In this document: in pieces, positions 21,207-32,565 of the stretch
Position numbering within the stretch: the first letter of the stretch is position 1
Layout: each line of letters starts with the position of its first letter
Assembly: GCA_036346375.1 (NCBI GenBank)
Contig: CM070502.1
Location: forward strand, 74,416,224 to 74,480,223
DNA: 64,000 nt
Source: Guadua angustifolia
Taxonomy: Eukaryota > Streptophyta > Magnoliopsida > Poales > Poaceae
Direction: 5' to 3'
Notes under the pieces: model-generated
Database searches by the model: none
What the model saw: only the letters and a program-made list of their open reading frames with translations
What the model was told of the DNA's origin: nothing
Position numbers and translations under genes: made by a program

Positions 21207-23854
21207 GGCCCCCTTTGGCACAGCTTGGGCTTATGCAGAAGCCCGCTTTTGGCTGGCTGCCCTGAGAAGCAGCTGGTCAGAGAAGCTGCTGCCAGAAAAA
21301 GCTTGTCATTTGGTAGTTTGACTTTTTGTAAGGCTGAATGGCTGTTTTTAGTTGTATATGATGATTGAAATGTCTGAAATACCCTTGAGAGATTTGATGT
21401 CTTGTTCATGGGCTGATTAAGGGCTAGTGTCACTATTTTTTTAGAAGTTGATATAAGAAATATAAATAAATAAGGAATATATAATAAATATCATCATTTC
21501 CAATTATGAAAAATACAAGGTTGCTCCTTTGCTTTGCAAAATGAGCCATTTTAAATCAAGTTTTCGATGAAACATTCAGAAGTTAGGTGCTCTTTATCAT
21601 GAAATCAGGTTGCAAAAGCCACAACACGAGCTACTTGGCACCACCCACATTTCAGTTGTCAAGATTTTTTAAAAACATCAGTTTTCAGATCTTAAGGAAG
21701 CAACCCACATTCAGCATCTTCACTTGCACCTTAAACTCACCACTATAAGTTCACAGGAACAAAGCAGCACTTGAAAATAATGGATGTATAATTTCGTACC
21801 ACCACAAATACAAATGCATACAATGCATCAAATTGAGCAATCCAAGAAACCTAGCAGATTGAGCCAAAATTGAACGAAACATGTATGTTCAGGCTAGCTC
21901 CTTACAAGTTACGGTCCAACCAGGGAGCACAAAAGCAACTACGGGCTGCGTTGTTCTCATGAACTGGACAAAACTAAAAAAAAATAGTACAGATGATCTG
22001 CATGGTAACAAAGTCAAGATTTCCATCTTTAACTCCTCTCTTCTAATTTTCCCTGTGGTGGTCACTGAAAATGGTATCCTCCACTAATAATATAATATTG
22101 GTATCTTGAATCTGTTTCGGACAAAATAAGAACATATTGTCAGTCTCTTGCATAAGGGAGAAGTATTAGCATGATTATATTATGGGTATAGTCTCACAGC
22201 CTCATACTACTTTTTTTTTGCAAGGTTTGTATGGTTCTATGCTGACAACTTCATAGAATGTTAAATCTAGTTGTATGTATGAAAGAAATATAGTGGGTAA
22301 TTCTTCGTGGCAATGAATGCATCAGTTTGAGTAACAGCATGAATTCTAATTTTATTTCCACTGTTTAAGACTTGATCAAAAACAGTTGAGCACTGAAACA
22401 ATCAAGCATTTGACTTCAAAATGATATGGTAAGATAGATGACCCGCTCAAAAATTTCAGTGTGTAATGGTCCTGGAGGATCTGAGCTGACACAAACTATG
22501 GTACACAAATGTATTGTTTTTTAGTAAAATTAGAGAAACTATGTACAAAATCAATATATTAAATAATTGTCTTCTAACACACTTTGAATTTGAAGTTTAA
22601 ATTTAAAAATCTGCTTCTACTATTTTTTACAAGTTGAATGTGAAATGTCAATAAATGAAAAATATATAACAAATACCATCATTTTCAACTATGAAAAATG
22701 CACAGTTGCTTCCTTTACTTTGCATTGATCACGAACAAAAGCTATAGCCTCCACTTATGTGTTTTTCCTAATCAAGGCTGACATATTATCCTCACATCTA
22801 CAACTATTATATGGGCTAAATACAATTAACCTTCAGACCAATATTTGTTTTTCCAAAGATACATTACAGATTACTCTATTGTAATAAGGACTGCAATTAA
22901 CACCAACAATCTGTTTTATTATTCCTAAAACCCTTGAGACATGGCGACAAGTTCAGGTGTCATCTTTCAGAGCATGTTCCAAATTTCAACTGGTATCTCG
23001 CTTGCCCTCATGGGGATTTCATCGAACACCTTCCAGGTGCCGAGATAGGGGAGTTGGACACTGCAGGGCATAAGCGCAACGCGAATAACAACTTCTTTGG
23101 CATGCTTTATTGGATCTTAACCAAGAAACGCACCCATCATTCCCTCAGCCATCCCATCCAACAAGCCGTGATCATGTAAATGTACACATATCCTAAGGAT
23201 ATCCTCATATTTTGCAAATGACAAGTATTGGAAGTGATTACATTTGTCTCACCTCAGCAGCAGTGAGGATGGTCTCGGGGCCGGATCAAGGAAGAGCAAG
23301 GGAGGCGGCGCCGAGTCGTGGAAGTGAAAGGGGAGGTAGCATTGGGTCGAGGTAGAAGGGGGCCACGTTGGCTTGGACGAGACGAAGCGGAGGCAAAGAC
23401 AGAGTCAGCACTAGATCTGGCGGAGATGGAGTCAGCGCAGGTTCGAGGAACAAGGAGGGGAGGCCATGCTTTGAAGAAGAAAAAGAAGCAACACTAGCCC
23501 AGGGGAAAACGAGCGACGGCCGGTGGCTGCGAGGCCCTTGGTTCTCTGCGCCAAACACTAGCGGCAAGGGCTGCTCGGTCGATTTGGGGAGGATGGGGGC
23601 TGCTCGGTCGATTTTGCGAGAGGATTCTCAAATATATACTGATGGCAATTTGCGGGTAAATAGGATCAACTTCAGGGGCAATATTGTAACACCCACCCGC
23701 AAAAGCAAGGGCTTCCCACAGGATACACCTATTTGGATGGCTTCTGCTTCCACGTTATACACGGCTTTGGCTTGGGTAGAAGCCAGTTGAAGAAGCCATC
23801 CCTTTGGCACGGCTTTCAGCTTCTAGTCGGTAGAAGCTAAAGCCAAAGGAGGCC
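21207..23854. mobile_element. PIF/Harbinger-like non-autonomous element in PIG-B intron 4
   Basis: About 2.65 kb bounded by GGCCCCCTTTGGCACAGCTT and, inverted at the right end, GGCCTCCTTTGGCTTTAGCTT. Flanks are TAA (21204-21206) and TAC (23855-23857), an imperfect 3-bp duplication. Inside, about 21436-21540 and 22634-22725 are diverged direct repeats (ATCATCATTTCCAATTATGA), and 23250-23640 is a GC-rich stretch with open frames on both strands but no recognised domain, perhaps a captured fragment. A second internal copy of the TIR-like motif CCCTTTGGCACGGCTTTCAGC occurs near 23802. No transposase seen. Confidence 0.6.
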
Positions 23855-24117
23855 TACGTCAACAATACAGAGAAGACATTACAAATCTACCAATGCCCGA
23901 ACAATGAAAAACTGCAAGTTGACATGAGTTTTAAATAATAACTTCTTACCCTAGTGGAATGACATCAAGAAAAAGAATTGGTATTTTGATTTTATCTGAA
24001 TAAAATCCAAAAGGCCAACATATAACCATGTTATGGCACTTGTTGGCCGAATGGCACAAGCTAAGGCTGCTATGAGTAGCGCCACTTTTCCTGATGGAGG
24101 ACTTTGGTAGCTGGCGG

Positions 24118-25974
24118 TAGGGATGAAAATGGAATGGAAACGGTCGGTAAATGGTCGTTTCATTTCCGTTTCCACATTTTTTACCGGTAACGGAAACGAA
24201 ATTGGAAACCCCGGAAACGGAAAGTGACGGAAACGGATGCGGAATGGAACGGAGCGGATATGGAAACGAAAGCGAAAAATTCCACAAGAACATAGTACAT
24301 GATCTATCCAAACGTACCAACTTTGAATGAAAACTAGATGCGTATGCGTGTGATGCTAGACTTTGTGAACAGAAGTCTATGCCGGAGTATTTTTTATGTA
24401 TTCTTTTTTATGTACACGTACATTTGGGATTATGAACAATGCATTTCCAAAGGAACACGAGGTTATCCACACATGAACAATGCATGTGGCTGTTCTAGTG
24501 TGGATGTGCAAATCCAAAAGAACACGAGCTTAGTGCTAGATTTCATAAAAGCATTTCAAGTATAGCTCAATCAAAAGTCATAAGCACAACTTCGTTAGGG
24601 ACAAAGCAAGAACGCTTGCACAGATCAAGAACGTCATTACAAGGACAATGGTACCTTGGTACCTTGATAGAGCTAAATTGCTACTTAGAAGCACAAAAAT
24701 TGGAACTTTGCAAGTATCTTCACCACAAATTGAACTTATGAATCAGAAGTCAAAACCTTACTAAGTCTCATATGTTGAATCAATGAAATTCAATCTTCGA
24801 ATCCACAAATGCTCCAGCTCACTCCTAGACTCATTAAATCCTAGAGCACATCCCCCTACAGTGACCTAATTTCCACTGAAGGCGCAGCATAAACGATTGA
24901 TAGAAGGTAAATTGCTACTCACAATCCACAATGTTTCAGACTGTCTTCTGAGATCTCTCAAACTCACAAATCAACAAAGCATTTCAAATATGGCACCATG
25001 GTCTATTTGGAAGGGAAAACCCAGTTGGACCAAACCTCAAACAGAGTCAAATCAGCCCCCAGTGATATTCCACACAATGCCTGTGGCTCTTTCAATTCCA
25101 ATAGCTAGCAGTGGCAACTGGATGGCATTAAAAGCAGCATCTCTTGCTCTTGACTTTCCTAAAAATTTCAAGCAATGTGATAAATAAATGCACAAGTAAA
25201 ATTTAATTTGTGAGTCTATGCATCTGTGTGGAAGCAGAAAAACTGCAGAGTAGTGCCAAGCAAACCGAACGCAGTTCATGACTTTCTACCTGGACAAAAT
25301 CATTGTGAGATCAAATACTTAATGCTGTTAATGCTATTGTCCAGCAAACATGGTGAGATCAACTCTTGACAAAATCATTGATGACAAAACAAAACATAAT
25401 CATGTATATTTTACTCTACATTATATTCTGCTTTACCGGCTGGTGGGGGGCGGTGCGGTGGACGCGCGCGATGGCCTGGTGAACTCAGCCTTGACGGCGC
25501 GGTCGCTGTTTCGGCCCCAGACACGAACACAGCCGGAGACGTAGGCGGACGCGACCCACTCAATGTTGGGGAGGCGCGGTCGGGGGAGCCTGCGGTGGGA
25601 GGCGCGGTGGGGGACACCGGTCGGGGGCGCGGTGCGGGGCTCCGGTCGGGGACCGCCGATGGGGGCTGCCGGTGGGAAGCGGCGGCGCTGCAGCCTGCGC
25701 CCTGCGGGGGCCGGGGGATGAGACGGCTGAAGCGTGGAGTGCTGAGACCGGAGAGAGAGCGGCTACGGTTGGTCTGATTCTAAATGGCTAGGGTTGTCTG
25801 GTTGTGATTGGTGCCGCGGTGGGTTGGGCCCTCTCGTTTCCGATTTCGTTTTCAGAAAAAAAAAATTATGTTTTCGTTTCTATATATACTTTTCGACTCT
25901 GTTTTCAAAAGTAGTCTTCCATTTCTGTTTTTCTCCAGAACAGTCGAAAAATTTTCGTTCCGTTTTCATCCTTA
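24118..25974. mobile_element. hAT-like element inserted in a PIG-B exon
   Basis: 1857 bp with ends TAGGGATGAAAA and TTTTCATCCTTA. Flanking octamers are GCTGGCGG (24110-24117) and GGTGGCGA (25975-25982), six of eight identical, as for an aged 8-bp hAT duplication. Removing the element and one octamer rejoins the PIG-B exon in frame. Subterminal regions carry repeated GGAAACGG/CCGTTTCC motifs. A GC-rich block at 25435-25740 has no recognised domain. No transposase ORF. Confidence 0.82.
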
Positions 25975-27381
25975 GGTGGCGACGGTATGCTGCTTTGAAA
26001 GATCTGATGATCCTTTGGAAGACTCGATTGCAACAAACCAATAATAGAGACCAGCCACAGTCAAAACTGTCTCCAAGCTGTTCGATAGAGCCCGCGTAAT
26101 ACAGAAAAACATGAACCAGTTAACCAACTGCGAAAACAACTGCAAATGATTTGTTAAAGTCACCAATTCATCATCCACTGGGTAACTGTAATTGTTTATT
26201 TATGAAAGGAAATCATATCTACGCATGAGTAAGGATACTGTCCACTGGGCAATGTGCTCGTTGAAAGTTTGGAAAGTATATACAAGTACAGATCGCCAAA
26301 CGATGCAAAATACTGACTGTAGAAGACGTGGAGCCGTCACCTACGAAAAAAACAAATAAATAGATAAGGACATGCTCCCTCACAATACATAAAAATGATA
26401 AAGCTATGCAGAAGGGAAGGAAGGAATATCCGGTTCTCATAGAGGTTTGTTATTTATGTTAAGTTTGCAACCCAATTGCCTGAAATAGAGAGTGAACATA
26501 AACACAATACATATTCTGGATGTTCTGGAGTCTGGACGAAGGTGGTATCAAAAACCAACATCATCACTAAAACCCATTTTTAAGCCAACCAAACTAAGAA
26601 CTTAGTTGACGGAGGTAAACATATTGATACTGAGGACTTATTTGCCAGGACAGTACTCTCATGTAACCTACCACTATAACTCATGTTCACTGGCAGTTCA
26701 AGCTCCACATGACATATGACTAGAATCACAATTCCACGCTCTAATTCCAATCTTTGCTCAACGAAATATCCAATGAAGACAATCTGCTACTTTTGGCATA
26801 AATTGCTAGAGTTGTTACCGTAAACCAAGGGGTATCCAAGTGGAGCAGGGCCAGAATCTTGTAAAGAGCAGCAAAGATCAACGGGTGGAGGCAACTTCGA
26901 AGACCCCGCTTCCACTCCCAAGTAAGGTGGCCATACCTGCAACCAGCAGCAAAAGTAAGTAACAAATGTAGTAGTAATTTGGCAATAAATTTTTGAAAGG
27001 CCTCCTTCAGCACAATGAAATTATTTCGTTCTATTGAGTGGCACCCCGGATCCAATTCTGATCCCACTGTAACACCACGAAACAACAGCAAACATCAGCA
27101 GAAGCAGCGGGCAGGCAATTTACCCGAACGCGATGCGGTGGGCGACCTCGAGGCACTGCCAGTGCTCGTCGGGGTTGAAGTAGGTGCGCACCAGCAGCGC
27201 GTTCGCCGCGCGGAACACCAGCGCGAGCGCCAGCACCCTCCGATCCGACCGCACGGCCCACAGCCGGATCCGCCCCTCCTTCCCCGGCGAATGCGACGGG
27301 GCGACAGTGGCGGTCGCGTTGTCGCCACCTTCGAGGGGCCGTGAGCCGGCGGCCTGAGATCGCCTGCGGTGACTCATCGCG

Positions 27382-28026
27382 GCGAGGTGAAAACGGATCG
27401 GATACAAGCCGGATACAATGGATATTACTTTTTTCTCCGTATTCTAACTCATATTTTTTATAAAAAAATTAGAATCGGATACGAGTTAGTTGGATACAGA
27501 TAATAATTTGAGTTATTCGAGATATAGATATGGAGCAGGATATGTGACGAATTTAGATTAAAGCGGATAAAAATATACAGATAATACATGCATATATACA
27601 GTAATATATTGAATTAAAACCATACGAGTACATAACTATAGTAACAAATTATATATCAGTCAAACTCAACAAATATCATAAAAAGAATATACTACTTGAG
27701 AATCAATAGAACCAACTAATTGTTAATATAAATGGGCTGACATGGAAAAAATATCATGAAAATGGGTTGGGCCTTGCTGATATCCGAATAGAAAAAATCC
27801 AAATATCCGATCCGATATCTAAATATGAAAAATCCAAATATCCAAATAGGAAAAATCCGAATATCTGGATCCCATCCCGTATTTACTGGATATTGGATGC
27901 TCCAGGATCGATCCCGAATCCAAATTCAAGTATCCAGCTCTGGTCCCGGATCCAACCGGATAGTAAAATCCGATCCCGATCGGATCTCCGGATCGAGGAG
28001 GGATATTCGACCCGTTTTCATCTCTA
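27382..28026. mobile_element. Degenerate hAT-like element upstream of PIG-B start
   Basis: About 645 bp; the right end TTTTCATCTCTA matches the inverse of a left end GAGGTGAAAACGG, with GGATCGGATAC and GATCCGATC motifs repeated throughout. It starts only about 5 bp upstream of the PIG-B ATG (27377), so it would displace the native 5'UTR and promoter. No matching 8-bp target duplication was found, hence moderate confidence. Short frames inside are repeat artefacts. Confidence 0.5.
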
Positions 28027-29500
28027 CAAACAGTGATCATGAGTAGAAGGCAGATGCAAGACTGACGCGTAGGGCCGAATGAGGACATATGAAGCCAGAC
28101 GATGTTTGGACCGTAAACTTAAACGGGGTCCATAAGATTTGGGTGCAACCAGCGCTCGGACGTACTACGCTCCGATGCAACATCAAATACAATACATGCA
28201 ACAAATTAATTCAACCGTATGTAACAAAATATGCTCGATTTCATAGAAAATGGAAAAAATCCACTCGCTTAGCAGAGCGCATTTCAAATTACATATCACA
28301 TTCCTATTTGAGGATGTCCTTAAAGGACTAGCGAAAAAATTATAAGGAAAACAATCCACAATGTTCTCACCATTGCAACATTTTGAAAATGTGTAGCAAC
28401 AATTGAGGAACACATATGCAATAAATTAATTTGGAGAGGAAACTTTGCATCAACATAAAATGCTTATTGCAACAATTGAGACAGACAGGTGCAATACTAG
28501 GTGAAAACACCTATAGGAACCGTCAAAATTTGCTAAAAAATACTACAACAACATTTTGATAGTACTCACTGCAACAAAATCAAACACTCCTTGCAACAAA
28601 ATAAGAAATGGTCATGCAACAAAATTAAGACACACACACAACAAACTAGATCCTGCATCCTTATTGACTTCTTCCGCGTTAGATCCACCATCCTCCCCAA
28701 CCAGATTTGCTCACAAGATCCAGTGACAATGGACTCCTCTCCCCTAGATCCAGTGACACAACCTCTTTTGTATAGAAAGCACCACTTGCGGTCATCAAAC
28801 AACGAGGAGGCCTAGCTATGAGGTCACGATGTGATCCTTAGTTACTGCATCCTCCATTATGGTAGCACTGCTAGGACAAGGTTTATAGCAGTGGTGATGG
28901 GTGGAGAACTGAGATTGGGTTATGAAGAAATGGAGGAAGAGTTCTTACCTTGTGGGGACCTGAGGGAGTAGCACAGTGAGGGGAAAGTGGAATTGGAGGA
29001 GGCATGAGAGAAGGCGTACGTGGAGAGCTTGCTTTGTTCTTAGATGGGGAGGTTAGGGTATTATGAAAGAAGGAGATGTGGCAGAGGAGACTAGATAGAG
29101 TGTGGAGGACTCAAGGCATAAGGTGTGGTGTGCAGAGTTTGCGTCCGATGCGTCCGATGCGATGAATAGTATCATACGTATGCATTATAGCAATATCGAT
29201 AAGATTTAGTATGCAAGGTTCGGCCCAAGTAAAGTGCCCTGTCTTCACCTGTTTGTTTCAACTTTTTAAACTGCTTGGTTTTTTCAAAGGGAAAATCATA
29301 AGTTTTTGTATAACTAAAAGTTACATAATTCTCTATATGACTAAAAGCTAAAAACCACTAAAAAGATGTTTTTATCTTATTAAGAGTTAAGATCAATGAC
29401 ACTAAAGTTAAGATAAAGATAACTCATCTTTGTCGCGTATAAACACAGACTAATTTTAAATTACTTAAGTCAAAAAAGTTAGCTTTAAGACCTACGTGAG
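28027..29500. repeat. GCAACA-rich repeat region, no gene
   Basis: Between 28175 and 28645 the string (T)GCAACA(A) recurs about a dozen times at irregular spacing in AT-rich sequence, on the plus strand only. It resembles the body of a non-autonomous DNA element, but no inverted termini were recognised. A purine-rich stretch (28800-29100) follows. A GCGTCCGATGC direct doublet sits at 29140-29162. No coding similarity. Confidence 0.45.
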
Positions 29501-30107
29501 TTCAAGCCCTAATATATCAACCGTGCTTAGATTAAATTCCAAGCCTCCAGAATCGGAGTGCATTGGAGTCACCATTGATTCCACTAACCACCTGTTATTA
29601 ATAAATCTACTTATGGTTAATCTATGTAATAATTTCCGCTGATCTCTACAATCAATAACCACCATCATAAGTTATACTAAGCTATTAGCCATGAAACGAT
29701 CCCATAATCACCTGTATTAATCACTAACGGATTGTATTTGTTCATGGTTAATCTACGTTCACAAACTAATGGTTTGTAATTAACAACAATCACCACCAAT
29801 TAACGCTAATAACCATAGCTCGTAAGTACAAGCACGTTAACCATCACAAGTTACCCCGAGAGATAATGATAAAACATTGATCATCTCTAATAAGCACTGC
29901 ATCACTAATAAACTACATATATTACTTATGGTTAATCTACATTAACCACTGAATAAAATATATAGTTCATAACACGGAGAAAAGTTAAAAAATGTTAGAT
30001 CCATCCGGTTCCAATAAAAACCAATTAGAGATTGTATATATTAAATTAAGGTAGGTTCTTACACTGAGCCAGCACCAATTTATCATTTTTATCCCTATTC
30101 AAGCCAA
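29501..30107. repeat. TATGGTTAATCTA repeat region
   Basis: The motif (T/C)ATGGTTAATCTA(C/T)(G/A)T occurs at about 29613, 29740 and 29926, each beside CAC(C)-rich AT DNA, suggesting diverged tandem units of about 130-190 bp. No gene seen. Confidence 0.4.
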
Positions 30108-30150
30108 CTAGGATGAGTTTGCGCACTACACTGCGCCAGGAGATTTTTAG
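30108..30150 (-). mobile_element. Helitron-like 3' terminus (minus strand)
   Basis: Read on the minus strand, TGGCGCAGTGTAGTGCGCAA forms a GCGCA..TGCGC-type hairpin, followed by ACTCATC-CTAG (30111-30108) and T. Same architecture as the terminus at 1038. The 5' end was not found. Confidence 0.5.
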
Positions 30151-30816
30151 ATTCTACTGCAAACATCACATAACAAAGTAATAGATAAATCATGTTCTTT
30201 TATCGTCTTTACTTAAAAACATGGATAGTCAACAAAATATTTTATAGTGCTAAATTACCATTTGATCTTAACATGTGAAAAATGGTATAAAAAAATCCAT
30301 CAGAACAATTGGGAGGAATTAGGAACTGCACACCAACTTTTCTCAAAGACAATGCAGTTCTGTTAAGGCATAAAAAGAATAGATGAGAACCTGGTGACAG
30401 TAGAGGTATCGAACATCAAGCCAAAAGTGTATGTTAGAAAACCAAGTCTTTTGCATTTTGCAGATTTAAACTCAGGCACATTTAAAATATTCAAACCACT
30501 CAATAAGTCGTTTTGATGTGCCCTGATAAAAGAGAGGGGAGGTTAACAAAGTTGCAATGTACCTTTAAGAACATGTCTCAATTTTTCGCCAAAAAAAAAC
30601 CTCAATAAGAAAATAGCCAGAATGATCGTGTCACTTGGCCATCTCCATAAACCTATCAGTCAAACAATAAATACCGTTCTTAAGATCTGAAAGGACCTGA
30701 CTTCCCAACACAAGAAACTCCTAACTCTGCTTGGAACAGATATCACTATAGCAAGTAAGTAACACATATCTCATCCTAAAAATAAGCATGTGTGACTAAA
30801 ATTTAACATGTTACTT

Positions 30817-31083
30817 TCACAGAGTCATAGCTTTCCTCACAAATTTCCACACAAAGAGCAGGTTTCGAAGCTTTGTTCTAAGACCCAAAAAAAAAGTAAG
30901 AGTAAAATTCCTATGACAAAAAGAGAGTTTGTGTAAAGAGGTGCTGGAAATGAAATAAGCTAAAACGTCTAATACAAACCTTTCAAAGCACACTGATGTA
31001 TTTACGAGATCTTGCCATATCAATTTTGTCACCTGATGCCTTAGAACATTTGGAAATCACAGAATCATCAGTGCAGTAGCAAC
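30817..31083 (-). other. Possible minus-strand exon pair, unidentified
   Basis: A pyrimidine-AG acceptor-like site near 31084 precedes an open stretch ending with a GTTTGT donor-like site at about 30978; TTAG then precedes a second open stretch (TKLRNLLFVWKFVRK) ending in TGA at 30817. Read together or straight through they stay open. No family is recognised, and the frame may be fortuitous. Listed only as a candidate. Surrounding DNA (30151-31460) shows no other gene. Confidence 0.2.
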
Positions 31084-31465
31084 CTGCAATGGCAAGGCAA
31101 TAATAGTTTGGTTCAGGTTATTGATGCAAGCAGACTAACTCAATTGTTCATGCATGGCACCAAGAGTAGATGGATGATCATAGAAATATTCTGACCTTCA
31201 AACATAGGCAGGCCAACAAAGGAGCATCAGTTTGGAAAAAGTGGAACATCATTCACAATGCGATGAAAAATATTTTTTATGCAGAAACTTCCATAAAAGA
31301 AAGTGAAATAGGCACAAATAATCTAGCAATGTTACTTCAATCTACCATCAAGCAAAATTTAATCTTCTAGGAAAGCTAGAAGTGTAACAGATTCAAACAA
31401 TAAGACATTGCAAAACACAAAAACAGCAACACATCAACCTCTGCACCACCAGTATGAAATATTCC

Positions 31466-31812
31466 TGTTATGTGGGGCCGCACCTATAGCCGCAGGCCAA
31501 AGGCAGGCTAGAGGGCGGGGTATTCGGTTTTAGGTATGTTTGGATTTGTTCGGATTTTAATTGATTTAGTTCAGATTAGATCCTTCGTTTGTTAGGAAAG
31601 GAAATAAGGCTGCTGGCCTATTTATGTAAGCCGTAAGGCATCAATAAAGGATAAGCAAGAATTGATCTATTCCTTACCTTCCCCCTCTAGTCTATCCCCT
31701 GCTACCACCATTGATCATAGGCGTTCCGCCAGCGATCACCACCTCCGTAGCCGAGGGCCAGCTCCGCCGGTCCCTCCCCTGCCCCCGCAGAGAAGGACTT
31801 CGGGTCATAACA
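31466..31812 (+). repeat. 5' LTR of chromovirus element
   Basis: 347 bp, TG...CA ends extended to TGTTATG/CATAACA. Contains CTATTTATGTAAG (TATA-like, about 31618-31630) and CAATAAAGG (polyadenylation-like, about 31641). Seven differences from the 3' LTR, all transitions. Confidence 0.95.
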
Positions 31813-31815
31813 GCT

Positions 31816-31827
31816 TGGTATCAGGAG
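31816..31827 (+). other. Primer binding site (tRNA-iMet type)
   Basis: TGGTATCAGGAG a few bases after the 5' LTR. The TGGTATCAG core is complementary to the 3' end of plant initiator tRNA-Met, the usual primer of such elements. Confidence 0.75.
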
Positions 31828-31856
31828 TCCATGACCCTGTGGCTGCGCCGCCCTCC

Positions 31857-32559
31857 ATGGTCGCTGCTCCAGACAGGGACAAGGCAATCTTGGATCAACT
31901 CGCCGCCATTACTCAGCAACTCTCCAAGCTCGGCACCATCGAGAATGCGGTCACCAGATTGGAACAGCAGCAGCAGCAAGACCACCGCGCCATTGAACGG
32001 CTCGAACGCAACCACAATGCCGTCATCGTCCAGGGCAACGATGGCGGGCACAACGGCGCCCTAGGGTTCGGGCATCAGGCCGATCGCCCCCCTCGCTTCC
32101 ATCGCCTGGACTTCCCCAAGTTTGACGGGAAGACGGATCCCCTGCTTTTCATCAACAAATGTGAGTCCTTCTTCTTCCAGCAGCGAATCATGGAGGAGGA
32201 GAAGGTCTTGATGGCGTCCTTCCACATGGATGGCCCCGCCCAACAGTGGTACATGCATCTCCAGCGGGAAGAAGGCACGCCGTCCTGGCGACATTCATGG
32301 GCGCTTAACACGTTTGACCGCCCTCCACGCCAATCCCATGGGCGAACTTCGCCTTCTTGCCGCGCCAGACACCGTCGCCGAGTCTGTGATCGGTTCATGG
32401 AAACTTTCTGGCGCGGCGAGTCCCCTCACCGAGCTTCAACAGGTCCAAATGTTCATGGCCGGCCTCCAAGAACCACTCAGCATCGACATGCAGCTCCAAA
32501 ACCCGATGTCTCTGGAGGTCGCCATCAGCTTGACTCGGGCCTATGAGCGGCGGGAGTAG
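31857..32559 (+). pseudogene. Chromovirus gag (frameshifted)
   Basis: Begins MVAAPDRDKAILDQL, followed by a coiled-coil-like Leu/Gln segment and the capsid region (RLDFPKFDGKTDPLLFINKCESFF...GPAQQWY). The frame changes near 32290; the remainder (NPMGELRLL...LTRAYERRE) is in the next frame and ends in TAG at 32557-32559. The zinc knuckle (CFNCDEKYVRGHNRLC) follows at about 32731-32780 after this stop. Confidence 0.8.
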
Positions 32560-32565
32560 GTAATC

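Larger units (their letters stand above)
20263..27377 (-). pseudogene. PIGB: GPI mannosyltransferase III (PIG-B type) pseudogene
   Basis: PIG-B adds the third mannose to the GPI anchor in the ER (GT22 family, multi-pass membrane protein). Minus-strand exons: 27377-27124 (start at MSHRRR; FNPDEHWQ...VAHRIAF), 26936-26819 (YGHLTWEWKRGLRS...HLDTPWF), 26340-26239, 26139-25975 plus 24109-23950 (one exon split by a hAT insertion; KVALLIAALACAIRPTSA), 21057-20782 (LDWWMYGSKVIVPLNFL...GGDYYGTH), 20684-20504 (LPLALMFSGYC) and 20322 to about 20277 (RGTEDVMFYLLKEAH). Phases match across all junctions. Lesions: the exon insertion, a +1/-1 frameshift pair in exon 3, a 1-nt loss before 23950, the intron 5 acceptor changed from AG to GG (20686-20685), and loss of everything after KEAH with a stop at 20263. 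A functional protein is not expected. Confidence 0.88.

Noticed and set aside
23286..23790. GC-rich open frames on both strands inside the PIF-like element
   Set aside because: Open on both strands through base composition only; no motif; at most a captured fragment.
25411..25777. GC-rich open frames inside the hAT-like element in PIG-B
   Set aside because: Pro/Gly/Arg-rich by composition, no conserved domain, open on both strands.
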